This document shows positions 1 to 7,122 of a stretch of DNA of 12,002 nt, piece by piece. The stretch's first letter is position 1; each line of letters opens with the position of its first letter. Under the pieces are notes generated by a model. It saw only the letters and a list, made by a program, of their open reading frames with translations, had not been told where the DNA came from and made no database searches. Made by a program: the position numbers and the translations under genes. The DNA lies in the NCBI GenBank assembly GCA_017420455.1, contig JAFOJB010000462.1:1-12002 (forward strand), in the 5' to 3' direction. This stretch comes from Blautia sp. GTDB lineage: Bacteria; Bacillota; Clostridia; Lachnospirales; Lachnospiraceae.

Positions 1-516
1 AAAACAGAGAAGAACCTTATGGAAGCATTTGCAGGGGAATCTCAGGCAAGAAATAAATATACATATTATGCATCCCAGGCAAAGAAGGCCGGCTATGAGC
101 AGCTGGCCGCCCTGTATCTGGAAACGGCAGATCAGGAAAAGGAACATGCGAAGATGTGGTTCAAGGAATTCCATGGAATTCATGATGTTGACCAGAATCT
201 TCTGGACGCTGCAGAGGGAGAGAACTTCGAGTGGACGGATATGTATGCCCGTATGGCCAGAGAAGCCAGGGAAGAGGGCTTTGAAGAACTGGCAAAGAAG
301 TTCGAAGGCGTGGCCAGCGTAGAAGCAGCTCACGAAAAGAGATACAGAAAGCTTCTGGAATCCTACAAGGCGGACAGGACCTTCAAGGGAGACGCTCCTC
401 TTGGATGGAAATGCCGGAACTGCGGCTATGTCTATGAAGGGGAAGAAGCTCCCGAGGTATGTCCGGTCTGCGCGCATCCCAGAGCATACTTTGAAAGAAA
501 AGTGGAAAACTATTGA
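1..516 (+). CDS. rbr: Rubrerythrin, 5' end cut by window edge
   Basis: Rubrerythrin is a cytoplasmic peroxide-reducing protein of anaerobes: a ferritin-like di-iron four-helix bundle followed by a rubredoxin domain. The frame is open from base 1, and the codons before the ATG at 19 read KTEKNL, which matches the usual N-terminus of the family (about ten residues into the protein). The real start is therefore upstream of the window and the ATG at 19 is internal. Di-iron ligand motifs are visible: the Glu in [17 protein letters not shown] and VEAAHEKRY (two ExxH-type motifs). The C-terminal rubredoxin knuckles are CRNC (codons at 412 and 421) and CPVC (460 and 469), so the electron-transfer domain is intact. 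It is separated by 157 bases from the ior operon and is probably its own transcription unit. Identification is firm; only the first residues are unseen. Confidence 0.96.
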   Translation, partial: KTEKNLMEAFAGESQARNKYTYYASQAKKAGYEQLAALYLETADQEKEHAKMWFKEFHGIHDVDQNLLDAAEGENFEWTDMYARMAREAREEGFEELAKKFEGVASVEAAHEKRYRKLLESYKADRTFKGDAPLGWKCRNCGYVYEGEEAPEVCPVCAHPRAYFERKVENY

Positions 517-612
517 TCCGCGGCAGGTATGCCTGATAACGCGGCAGGATAAGAGTCCCTGATTCCAGTTACACACAGAAGGGTGTTGCAGAAATGACTG
601 AGAACCGGTCAT

Positions 613-636
613 AGGGCAATGCCCTTTCTTCTTTCT
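613..636 (+). terminator. Weak candidate terminator after rubrerythrin
   Basis: A short stem AGGGC-AAT-GCCCT is followed by a pyrimidine-rich stretch, TTTCTTCTTTC. The stem is only 5 bp and the U-run is interrupted, so this is a weak intrinsic terminator at best. It lies in the 157-base gap between rubrerythrin and iorA, where a terminator would be expected. The 95 bases before it show no other convincing hairpin with a U-run. Confidence 0.3.
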
Positions 637-673
637 GGAGCAGGAGAGCAGCTTACTTACAAAGGGGAACAGC

Positions 674-2539
674 ATGCATAAAGAATTTTTAATGGGAAAC
701 GAAGCGATCGCTCTCGGCGCGCTTGCGGCAGGAGTGAATCTGGCGGCCGGTTATCCGGGTACGCCTTCCACGGAGGTTCTGGAAACCATCGCGAAGCGGA
801 ATCCGGGAAATGTATATGTGGAATGGTCGGTCAATGAGAAGGCGGCAATGGAAGTGGCTGCAGGAGCGGCCTATACCGGCGCGCGGGCTCTGGTGACCAT
901 GAAACAGGTCGGGCTCAACGTGGCATCGGATCCGCTGATGAGCCTGGAATATATCGGGGTAAAAGGAGGCATGGTGGTGCTGGTTTCAGATGACCCCGGC
1001 CCCATTTCCTCTCAGACGGAACAGGACACAAGGACCTTTGGGATGTTCTCCAAGGTTCCGGTCTTCGACCCCTGCTCCGTACAGGAAGCCTATGAAATGA
1101 TCCAGGAGGCCTTTGAATTTTCCGAAAAATACGGGACACCGGTCTTTTTCCGCCCTACCACCAGGATCGACCATGGGTATGAGGCGCTGGAGGTGAAGGA
1201 TCCGGAGGAATACCATGTCCATACGTACGAAGGCTTTGTAAAGGATGCCTCCCGCTGGGTGATCTTCCCAAGGCTGTCGGTGAAAAATCACGCCCTGATC
1301 GAAAAGCGGAACGCTCTCCTTTCCGATACCTTTTCGGATTATCCTGGAAACCGGATCCTTGCAGAGCAGGAAAAGGGCTGCAGAAAAGGAATCGCTTCCC
1401 ATGGAATCAGCTTCATGTATACTCTGGATTCCCTTCGCGGCAGAAATGCCAGGGTCTTAAAGGTGGCGACGCCGTTCCCGTTTCCGGAAAAGCTGGCGCT
1501 TTCCTTCCTGCAGGGCCTTGACGAGGTGCTTTGCATAGAGGAGCTGGATCCTGTCATCGAAAGAGCGCTCCTCCATATCTGTGGAAAGTACGGCCTGCAG
1601 GTAAAGATCCTCGGAAAGCTTACCGGGGATATCCCTCCGTCCGGAGAGAATACGATGGAGATCGTAAATAAGGCTTTGGGAGCCTTCCTGGGACAGGCAG
1701 AGGAGAAGCTGACTCCTGCGGCGAGGGAACTTCCCGAGCCTCCCGCGCTTCCGGTAAGGCCGCCGGTGCTGTGCGCAGGCTGTCCCCATCGCGCTTCCTT
1801 CTATGCGGTCAAACAGGCCATGAAGGGGAAGAAAACCATCTACTGCGGAGATATCGGCTGTTATACTCTGGGCAACGCGCAGCCGCTTGATATGTGCGAC
1901 ACCTGTCTGTGTATGGGAGCAGGCATCGGCATCGCCCAGGGAGTGGGGCATATGGAACCGGATACCAGATGCTTTGCCTTTGTAGGGGATTCCACCTTTT
2001 TTGCCTCCGGGATCACCGGGACAGTGAACGCCTTTTACAATCAGGCAGATATGACACTGGTGGTGCTGGACAATTCCACCACGGCCATGACCGGCCATCA
2101 GCCGCATCCGGGGACAGGCCGCACCGCAATGGGACAGGTGGTGGAAAAGGTCAGCATGGAAAAGGTACTGAAAGCCATCGGACTGAAGGTGGTAGAAACC
2201 GTGGATCCGCTGGACCTCAACGCTGCAGTGAAGACAGTGAAACGCGTGGCGGAGGAGCCGGGCGTGAAGGCTGTCATCTTCCGGTCGCCCTGCATCGCCA
2301 TATCCAGGCCTTCCGGTCACTCCGAGGTGGACCAGGAGAAATGTATCGGATGCGGGAAATGCATCCGCGAGCTGGGGTGTCCCGCTTTGAACCTGGCGTC
2401 TGACGGTAAGAAGACCCGGATCGACACCGCCCTTTGTACAGGCTGTACCTTATGTGAACAGATCTGTCCTGCAGGCGCGATCTCCGGAGGAAAAAAGAAT
2501 GATCTTCTGGCCGGGAAGGGAGGAGAAGGGCATGAATAA
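674..2539 (+). CDS. iorA: Indolepyruvate ferredoxin oxidoreductase, alpha subunit
   Basis: This is the large, catalytic subunit of the thiamine-diphosphate enzyme that decarboxylates aryl-pyruvates (indolepyruvate, phenylpyruvate, hydroxyphenylpyruvate) to arylacetyl-CoA and reduces ferredoxin, in the cytoplasm. It has 621 residues, normal for the family. The N-terminal domain has MGNEAIALGALAAGV and AGYPGTPSTEV, and NEKAAMEVAAGAA carries the conserved Glu that activates the cofactor. CAGCPHR (from residue 367), GDIGCYTLG (392) and GDS (438) with LDNSTTAMTG (D466, N467) make up the diphosphate/Mg2+ site. The C-terminus has two [4Fe-4S] motifs: C557/C560/C563 with C569-Pro, and C588/C591/C594 with C598-Pro. 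The start is supported by AAGGGG about 8 bases upstream. The stop overlaps the iorB start by 8 bases, which implies translational coupling. Substrate preference cannot be read from sequence. Confidence 0.95.
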   Translation: MHKEFLMGNEAIALGALAAGVNLAAGYPGTPSTEVLETIAKRNPGNVYVEWSVNEKAAMEVAAGAAYTGARALVTMKQVGLNVASDPLMSLEYIGVKGGMVVLVSDDPGPISSQTEQDTRTFGMFSKVPVFDPCSVQEAYEMIQEAFEFSEKYGTPVFFRPTTRIDHGYEALEVKDPEEYHVHTYEGFVKDASRWVIFPRLSVKNHALIEKRNALLSDTFSDYPGNRILAEQEKGCRKGIASHGISFMYTLDSLRGRNARVLKVATPFPFPEKLALSFLQGLDEVLCIEELDPVIERALLHICGKYGLQVKILGKLTGDIPPSGENTMEIVNKALGAFLGQAEEKLTPAARELPEPPALPVRPPVLCAGCPHRASFYAVKQAMKGKKTIYCGDIGCYTLGNAQPLDMCDTCLCMGAGIGIAQGVGHMEPDTRCFAFVGDSTFFASGITGTVNAFYNQADMTLVVLDNSTTAMTGHQPHPGTGRTAMGQVVEKVSMEKVLKAIGLKVVETVDPLDLNAAVKTVKRVAEEPGVKAVIFRSPCIAISRPSGHSEVDQEKCIGCGKCIRELGCPALNLASDGKKTRIDTALCTGCTLCEQICPAGAISGGKKNDLLAGKGGEGHE

Positions 2540-3119
2540 GAATATCATCCTTTGCGGCGTAGGCGGACAGGGAACCATCCTGGCTTCCCGGCTGATCGCT
2601 GCGGCAGCCATGAATTCCGGTATTCCGATCCTCACTGCGGAGACGATCGGCATGGCGCAGAGGGGCGGAAGCGTATTCAGCCATCTGCGTCTTGGAGAAG
2701 GCGTTCATTCCCCGCTGACCGCCAGAGGAGAGGCGGATCTGATCATCGGCTTTGAGCCGGGCGAGACGGTGCGGCAGCTTCCCTTTTTGAAGCCTGACGG
2801 CGCGGTGGTTGTGAATACAAGTCCGGTGATGCCGGTAAGCGCCATGATCGGCAAGGCCCCCTACGATGCGGGGGAGATGCTTTCCTATCTGAAGGAGCAT
2901 GTCAGGCATCTGACATGTGTGGACGGTGAAATGGCAGCGAAGGAGCTGGGCTCCTCCAGGGTCCTGAATGTGGTGCTCCTGGGCGCGGCACAGCAAAGCG
3001 GCGCTCTGGGCTTTACTTCGGAGGAAATGGAGCAGGCTCTGAAGGAAAAGGTGCCGGCCAGGTTCCTTGCGCTGAACCAGGCTGCCTTTGCTTTCGGTAA
3101 AAAAACGAAGAACAGCTGA
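2532..3119 (+). CDS. iorB: Indolepyruvate ferredoxin oxidoreductase, beta subunit
   Basis: This is the small (gamma-domain) subunit that pairs with IorA. The protein has 195 residues from the ATG at 2532, the typical size. The motif GVGGQGT lies at residues 9-15, followed by ETIGMAQRGGSVFSHLR, both characteristic of the IorB/PorG-like domain that belongs to 2-oxoacid:ferredoxin oxidoreductases. The open frame runs upstream to 2454, but that part overlaps iorA codons. The ATG at 2532 is preceded by a purine-rich GGGAGGAGAAGGG site and gives the correct family N-terminus, MNKNIILCGVGGQG. It overlaps the iorA stop by 8 bases, a common arrangement for this subunit pair. The next gene, the CoA ligase, follows after 32 bases with its own ribosome site. 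Confidence 0.94.
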   Translation: MNKNIILCGVGGQGTILASRLIAAAAMNSGIPILTAETIGMAQRGGSVFSHLRLGEGVHSPLTARGEADLIIGFEPGETVRQLPFLKPDGAVVVNTSPVMPVSAMIGKAPYDAGEMLSYLKEHVRHLTCVDGEMAAKELGSSRVLNVVLLGAAQQSGALGFTSEEMEQALKEKVPARFLALNQAAFAFGKKTKNS

Positions 3120-3151
3120 GGATATAAGAAAAACAGAGGAGATATTTTGCT

Positions 3152-4387
3152 ATGCAGATCAATGAAAAACAGCTTTCCCAGGTAAATCATCAGATCGGGC
3201 GGCTTCTGGCCGCAGATAATTTCTATGGCCGCAGGCTGAAGGAGGCGGGAGTTTCCCATGTGGATACAGTGGAGGAGTTCCTGAATCTTCCTTTTTCCGA
3301 GAAGCAGGATCTTCGGGATGCGTACCCGCTTGGTCTGATGACCTGCAGGGAGGAAGAGATCGTCAGGATCCATTCTTCCTCCGGAACTACAGGCCTTCCT
3401 GTGATCATTCCCTATACGGCAAAGGATGTGGATGACTGGGGAGAAATGTTCAAACGCTGCTATATGTTCGCGGGCATTACAGAAAAGGACCGGATCCAGA
3501 TCACGCCGGGATATGGGCTCTGGACGGCCGGAATCGGTTTTCAGAACGGCTGTGAGAAGCTTGGAGCCATGGCCATTCCCATGGGACCCGGAAATACGGA
3601 GAAGCAGCTGCAGATGATGATGGACCTTCGGAGCACCGTAATCTGCGCAACCTCCTCCTATGCCCTGCTGCTGGCGGAGGAGATTGAAAAGAGAGGGATC
3701 CGGGACAGGATTCACCTGAAAAAGGGAGTCATCGGAAGTGAGCGCTGGGGAGAAAAAATGCGGAAGCGCATTTCTTCAGAACTGGGCATCGAGCTGTATG
3801 ACATTTACGGACTTACGGAGATTTACGGACCCGGCATCGGCATCAACTGTAAATATGACCAGGGCATGCATTATTGGGACGATTATATCTATCTGGAGAT
3901 CATTGATCCGGAAACCGGGAAAAACGTTCCGGACGGAGAATGGGGCGAGATCGTCATTACGACTCTTGTCAAAGAAGGGGCTCCCCTGATCCGTTTCCGT
4001 ACCCACGATCTTTCCAGGATCATTCCGGGAGAGTGTCCCTGCGGAAGCCATTTCCCGAGGATCGATGTGATTTCCGGCAGAAGTGACGATATGGTGAAGA
4101 TCAAGGGCGTGAATTTCTTCCCGAGACAGATCGAAGAGATCCTCGCTTTGTTCCCCGAGCTTTCCAGCGAATATCAGATCCGTATTTCTCATCTGGACGG
4201 CAAGGATACCATGCGTATTTATGTAGAAGCCAGCGGTTCCTACGACTTTAAGAGCCTGCAGAAATCTGTGGCCGATGCCGTGAAATCCAGGATCGGCTTT
4301 ACGCCTCTGGTCTATGTGGTGGAGCTGGGCTTCCTGCCGCGGAGCGAGAAGAAGACGAAGAGGGTTATCGACGAGCGGTTTGCGTAA
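3152..4387 (+). CDS. Phenylacetate-CoA ligase (PaaK-like adenylate-forming enzyme)
   Basis: This adenylate-forming enzyme couples arylacetate, CoA and ATP to arylacetyl-CoA, AMP and pyrophosphate. The 411 residues are slightly shorter than usual for PaaK (about 430-440). The phosphate-binding loop HSSSGTTGLP starts at H74. YGLTE at residues 219-223 is the adenine/Mg motif, and RFRTHD ends with the ribose-binding Asp286. The C-terminal domain has CPCG, then GRSDDMVKIKGVNFFPRQIEE, a PaaK signature, and a basic end KKTKRVIDERF that should hold the catalytic Lys. AGAGGAGAT precedes the ATG. Its place directly after iorAB links it to arylacetyl-CoA. Whether it activates scavenged arylacetate or runs in the other direction is not decided by sequence. 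Related PaaK-like enzymes accept other aromatic acids, so no specific symbol is given. Confidence 0.9.
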   Translation: MQINEKQLSQVNHQIGRLLAADNFYGRRLKEAGVSHVDTVEEFLNLPFSEKQDLRDAYPLGLMTCREEEIVRIHSSSGTTGLPVIIPYTAKDVDDWGEMFKRCYMFAGITEKDRIQITPGYGLWTAGIGFQNGCEKLGAMAIPMGPGNTEKQLQMMMDLRSTVICATSSYALLLAEEIEKRGIRDRIHLKKGVIGSERWGEKMRKRISSELGIELYDIYGLTEIYGPGIGINCKYDQGMHYWDDYIYLEIIDPETGKNVPDGEWGEIVITTLVKEGAPLIRFRTHDLSRIIPGECPCGSHFPRIDVISGRSDDMVKIKGVNFFPRQIEEILALFPELSSEYQIRISHLDGKDTMRIYVEASGSYDFKSLQKSVADAVKSRIGFTPLVYVVELGFLPRSEKKTKRVIDERFA

Positions 4388-4403
4388 ATAAGGGGACCGA
4401 AGG

Positions 4404-5132
4404 ATGGATATTGTACAGTTTCAGAGAGCTCTGGAGGACGTTCTTGCCGCCGCGAAGGAGAATGGAAACAGGATTTCCGCGGAGGAGCTCGGAAATGCTT
4501 TTGCGGGGATGGACCTTGACCGGGAGAAGATGCTCCGGGTGCTGGGGTACCTGCAGGGAAAAGGAATAACTGTTGCTGACGAAGAGAACGCCGGAAGATC
4601 CTTCTGTACGGACGGGGAGATCGTCTTCCCGGGCACCAGGAAGGAGCTTTCGCAGGAGGAGCAGGAGTATCTTAAAGGCCTGTTCTCCGGCTTTTCGGAG
4701 GAGAGAGCAAAAGACGGGAAAGAAAAACTCCGGAACCGGTATATGAGAAGGGCGGCGTTCCTTGCGGCGAAATGGCACTGTGAGGAGCTGCTCCTTGCGG
4801 ACCTGATCCAGGAGGCGCAGATGGCTCTGCTTATCGCAATGCAGGAGGATGTTCCGGAGGGAGAACAAACCGGAGAATGGTACGAACAGAAGATCCTGGA
4901 GGGAATCCGGAGCGCCATACAGAACCAGGTGGACCAGAAATACCACGATGACGTGCTGGTGGAGAAGGTGACGAACCTGGAGAAGGCCATCCGGGAACTC
5001 ACAGATGAGGAGGATGGAGAGGTGCACTTTACCGCCGCGGAGCTGGCGGTGATCCTGGATATGAAGGAAGAGGAGCTGCAGGATATCCTGCGGCTGACCG
5101 GGGACGATACAGAGAATGATCAGGGCAGGTAA
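4404..5132 (+). CDS. Sigma-70-like protein lacking region 4 (degenerate sigma factor)
   Basis: The product has 242 residues and no exact function that I recognise, but it aligns by eye with a primary sigma factor. Residues 5-60 resemble region 1.1 (helix-rich, ending DREKMLRVLGYLQGKGITVADEE). Residues 82-147 resemble regions 1.2-2.2: LSQEEQEYL, then RNRYMRRAAFLAAKWH and LLADLIQEAQMALLIAM, the core-binding signature. Residues 159-180 (WYEQKILEGIRSAIQNQVDQ) fall where regions 2.3-2.4 read YATWWIRQAI in true sigma factors. Residues 183-234 resemble region 3 (VEKVTNLEKAIREL, then FTAAELAVILDMKEEELQDIL). No region 4 helix-turn-helix follows. The aromatic and basic residues used for melting the -10 element are mostly missing. 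It starts 16 bases after the ligase stop with GGGGACCGAAGG upstream, so it sits in the ior operon. It might bind RNA polymerase or act as a decoy; this is inference. Confidence 0.7.
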   Translation: MDIVQFQRALEDVLAAAKENGNRISAEELGNAFAGMDLDREKMLRVLGYLQGKGITVADEENAGRSFCTDGEIVFPGTRKELSQEEQEYLKGLFSGFSEERAKDGKEKLRNRYMRRAAFLAAKWHCEELLLADLIQEAQMALLIAMQEDVPEGEQTGEWYEQKILEGIRSAIQNQVDQKYHDDVLVEKVTNLEKAIRELTDEEDGEVHFTAAELAVILDMKEEELQDILRLTGDDTENDQGR

Positions 5133-5245
5133 GGGCTTGAATAACGCCGCCTGAACAGCAGCCGAAAATACATCAGTCCCCGGCCGGTGAGATCGTGAAC
5201 TGCAGCCGGAGGTTAGAGGCATCTAATGCTGATTCCAGAGAATCC

Positions 5246-5274
5246 TTGCCTATCCAGGAAAAATATGATATGAT
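5246..5274 (+). promoter_or_regulatory. Promoter of the DtxR-family gene, with overlapping AT-rich inverted repeat
   Basis: TTGCCT (5246-5251), a 17-base spacer and TATGAT (5269-5274) form a good SigA-type promoter, giving a 5' leader of about 75 bases before the ATG at 5357. AAATAT (5261-5266) and ATATTT (5276-5281) form a 6-bp inverted repeat spaced by 9 bases across the -10 box. A 21-bp dyad in this place could be an operator for autoregulation by the metal regulator. The promoter is fairly convincing; the operator is speculative. Confidence 0.6.
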
Positions 5275-5356
5275 AATATTTGTCTGCAGCCGGGAAAGAG
5301 ACATCACAGTTCTGGTAGTGAACGAATATTGCGAATGGGGAAAAATGGGAGGTTTT

Positions 5357-5752
5357 ATGGTAATTCATGAATCTGCGGAGGATTATCTGGAGGCGATACT
5401 GAGACTGTCCTTTACGGAGAAGGAAGTGCGGTCTGTAGATATTGCGGCTATGCTCAATGTATCGAAACCGAGTGTCAGCCATGCTATGAAGCTGCTCAGG
5501 GAAGATGAGTACATTGCCATGGACAGGTATGGCACCATCACTCTTCTGGAGAAGGGAGCTGTGATTGCCAGAAGGATCTATGAGAGGCATGTAGTTCTGT
5601 CACATATGCTGGAATGTCTTGGAGTGGATCCGGAGATTGCGCTTCAGGATGCCTGCAAGATGGAACACGATCTCAGCGATGAAAGCTTTGAGGCGATCAA
5701 GGCCTATATGCATGGCAAAGAGGGCACTGCGCCGGAAAAAGAGAAAAAGTGA
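5357..5752 (+). CDS. DtxR/MntR-family metal-dependent transcriptional regulator
   Basis: This is a dimeric metal-sensing repressor of 131 residues. The N-terminal winged helix-turn-helix covers residues 1-65 (VRSVDIAAMLNVSKPSVSHAMKLL is the DNA-reading part). The dimerisation and metal domain covers about 70-120. There is no C-terminal SH3-like domain, so the length fits the MntR branch. Metal-ligand positions are D9 and E12 (SAEDYLEA), H78 (ERHVVL) and C100/E103/H104 (DACKMEHDLS). The ATG at 5357 is chosen over upstream in-frame starts because GGGAGG (5347-5352) precedes it at good spacing and the family N-terminus begins here. It has its own promoter. No metal transporter is next to it, so its targets are unknown. 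Its last codons and stop lie inside the first unit of a tandem repeat array. Symbol left blank because Fe versus Mn specificity is unclear. Confidence 0.9.
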   Translation: MVIHESAEDYLEAILRLSFTEKEVRSVDIAAMLNVSKPSVSHAMKLLREDEYIAMDRYGTITLLEKGAVIARRIYERHVVLSHMLECLGVDPEIALQDACKMEHDLSDESFEAIKAYMHGKEGTAPEKEKK

Positions 5753-5853
5753 TCTCGTGAAAAAAGTGATCTCGCGAAAAAGTGATCCTGTGAAAAGTGA
5801 TCCTGTGAAAAAGTGATCCTGTGAAAAAGTGATCCTGCAAAAAAAGTGATTCC
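5741..5853. repeat. A-rich tandem array, about seven units of 15-17 bp
   Basis: Seven consecutive units fit the pattern GTGAAAAAGTGATCCT: 5741-5756, 5757-5773, 5774-5789, 5790-5804, 5805-5820, 5821-5836 and 5837-5853. Units 5 and 6 are identical. Length differences come almost only from the number of A residues in the A-run (4 to 7). The outer units diverge (CTC instead of CCT; GAG or GCA at the start). The stop codon TGA of the regulator gene (5750-5752) lies in unit 1. Because unit length is not a multiple of three, the array is not a coding repeat. Confidence 0.9.
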
Positions 5854-5861
5854 GTAAAAAC

Positions 5862-5905
5862 AAAGCTGTGAAAAAACGGTTCTGCCGTTTTTTCACAGCT
5901 TTTTT
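5862..5905. terminator. Strong bidirectional intrinsic terminator
   Basis: A perfect 18-bp inverted repeat, AAAGCTGTGAAAAAACGG (5862-5879) and its complement (5885-5902), surrounds a 5-base loop. On the plus strand the stem runs into TTTTTT (5900-5905); on the minus strand it runs into CTTTGTTTTT. It therefore fits a terminator for the regulator gene and for the converging EamA-type gene. The arm contains TGTGAAAAAA, very close to the core of the adjacent tandem array. Confidence 0.9.
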
Positions 5906-5994
5906 CGTTATGCCGGAATCTCCATCCGAAGGTCAGATCCCCTGCTTCCGGCAGCAGGCAGGCGGTCATGAGCGGATCCTGGATGCGGCGACTG

Positions 5995-6063
5995 CCGGAA
6001 CCACAGGCTGCGTCATCCCGGAACCACAGGCGGCACCATACCGGAACGGCAGGCTGCAGCCAT
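5995..6063. repeat. Three 23-bp GC-rich tandem repeats
   Basis: Three adjacent units of exactly 23 bp begin with CCGGAAC: 5995-6017, 6018-6040 and 6041-6063. Units 1 and 2 share CCGGAACCACAGGC; unit 3 has CCGGAACGGCAGGCTGC. The array is in the 180-base gap between the bidirectional terminator and the stop of the permease gene. A period of 23 makes a coding repeat unlikely. The rest of the gap (5906-5994 and 6064-6086) shows no clear feature. Confidence 0.85.
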
Positions 6064-6086
6064 ATCTGGTTCTGCAGGCAGCGGCG

Positions 6087-7016
6087 CTATTCCTGAAGCT
6101 GAAGGCCGGCAGCGGTGCCGGGCTTCCAGGGGAGCTGCGCCAGCACGATGGCGGCAAACATGACGCCGCAGCCGAGGATCTCCCTGCCGGAGAGCATCTG
6201 TCCCAGGATGATCCAGCCGGCTATCGCGGAGATACAGGACTCCAGGCTCATGATCAGAGAGGCAACAGTGGGGTTCAGCCCCTTCTGTCCGATGATCTGC
6301 AGGGTATAGGCAACTCCGCAGGAAAGCACCCCTGCATACAGGACAGGCTGCCAGGCGGCCATCAGCGAGGAAAGGGAGGGGCTTTCAAAAAGAACGGCAG
6401 GGATCGCGGAAAGGATTCCGCTTACCAGGAACTGCAGGAAGGAAAGCTTCACTCCGGAAACCAGCGGAGAATAGTGGTCTACCGACAGAATCTGAAAGGA
6501 GAAAAACAAGGCGCATCCCATCACCAGGATATCCCCCGTATTGATCGAAAGACCGTCGGTGATGCAAAGAAGATAGAGACCGCAGAGCGCGAGGAAAACC
6601 GCGCCCCAGATCAAAGGAGTGCATTTTCTTTTCAGAAACAGGCCGAGGATGGGGACCAGGACAATATAGCATGCGGTGATGAAGCCTGCTTTTCCTACGG
6701 TGGTATACTTGATCCCGAACTGCTGGAGATTGCTTGCGATACATAAAAATACACCGCATGTCAGGCCCCCTTTCAGCAGAAGGGAAGATTCCCCTCCCGG
6801 AGCGGGAACGGCTGCAGGCTTCTCCTTTCTGTCCATGAACAGGATCACAGGAAGCAGAACGGCGGCGCCGATCAGGAAGCGGGCGGCGTTGAAGGTGAAG
6901 CCTCCCACATAATTCATCCCAATACTCTGCGCAACGAAGGCAAAGCCCCAGATGGCAGCAGTCAGAAGAAGCAGAAAGGAATTTCTCAGAGTAGTTGTTT
7001 TTGTCTTCGTCGTCAT
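6087..7016 (-). CDS. EamA/DMT-superfamily permease
   Basis: This is a drug/metabolite transporter-type membrane protein of 309 residues, a normal length for the ten-helix EamA family. Hydrophobic segments alternate with short polar loops throughout. Two EamA halves are visible: the first starts with LLLLTAAIWGFAFVAQ and holds VGKAGFITACYIVLVPILGLFLKRK; the second starts near SINTGDILVMGCALFFSFQ and ends with NPTVASLIMSLESCISAIAGWIILGQ, the matching motif. The ATG (complement of 7014-7016) is preceded by GGAG six bases upstream. The substrate cannot be told; members export amino acids, purines or other metabolites. It follows argG on the same strand after 135 bases, so an amino-acid exporter role is possible but not shown. 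The gene converges with the metal regulator. Confidence 0.9.
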   Translation of the reverse strand: MTTKTKTTTLRNSFLLLLTAAIWGFAFVAQSIGMNYVGGFTFNAARFLIGAAVLLPVILFMDRKEKPAAVPAPGGESSLLLKGGLTCGVFLCIASNLQQFGIKYTTVGKAGFITACYIVLVPILGLFLKRKCTPLIWGAVFLALCGLYLLCITDGLSINTGDILVMGCALFFSFQILSVDHYSPLVSGVKLSFLQFLVSGILSAIPAVLFESPSLSSLMAAWQPVLYAGVLSCGVAYTLQIIGQKGLNPTVASLIMSLESCISAIAGWIILGQMLSGREILGCGVMFAAIVLAQLPWKPGTAAGLQLQE

Positions 7017-7048
7017 AGTATGCTCCGGAAAAAAGCCGTATAATGATC

Positions 7049-7082
7049 ATCCGGCAGGTTCTTGAAAAAGAGCCTGCCGGAT
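7049..7082 (-). terminator. Strong hairpin between argG and the permease gene
   Basis: ATCCGGCAGGTTCTT (7049-7063) and AAGAGCCTGCCGGAT (7068-7082) form a 15-bp stem with one T/G mismatch and a GAAA loop (TTTC on the minus strand). On the minus strand a run of six T (complement of 7029-7034) follows only after 14 more bases, and none follows on the plus strand. It may end most argG transcripts or act in the permease leader, but it is not a canonical intrinsic terminator. Confidence 0.45.
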
Positions 7083-7122
7083 AGACATGGGGTAACTATA
7101 AAAGGCAAATCAGACTGAAGAT

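Noticed and set aside
1457..2320. A 287-codon minus-strand frame inside iorA
   Set aside because: Antisense shadow of a conserved gene, rich in His, Gly and Arg, with no domain.
5741..5853. Tandem array considered as a CRISPR
   Set aside because: The units abut without spacers, are only about 16 bp, and no cas gene is near.
5600..5896. Minus-strand frame reading through the tandem array as a repetitive ITF/GSLF peptide
   Set aside because: The array units differ in length by single A residues, so the frame shifts between units; no ribosome site and it overlaps the regulator gene.
5868..6746. A 292-codon open frame on the plus strand across the terminator, the 23-bp repeats and the permease gene
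   Set aside because: It is antisense to a clear EamA gene, starts inside a terminator stem, has low-complexity composition and no recognisable domain or ribosome site.
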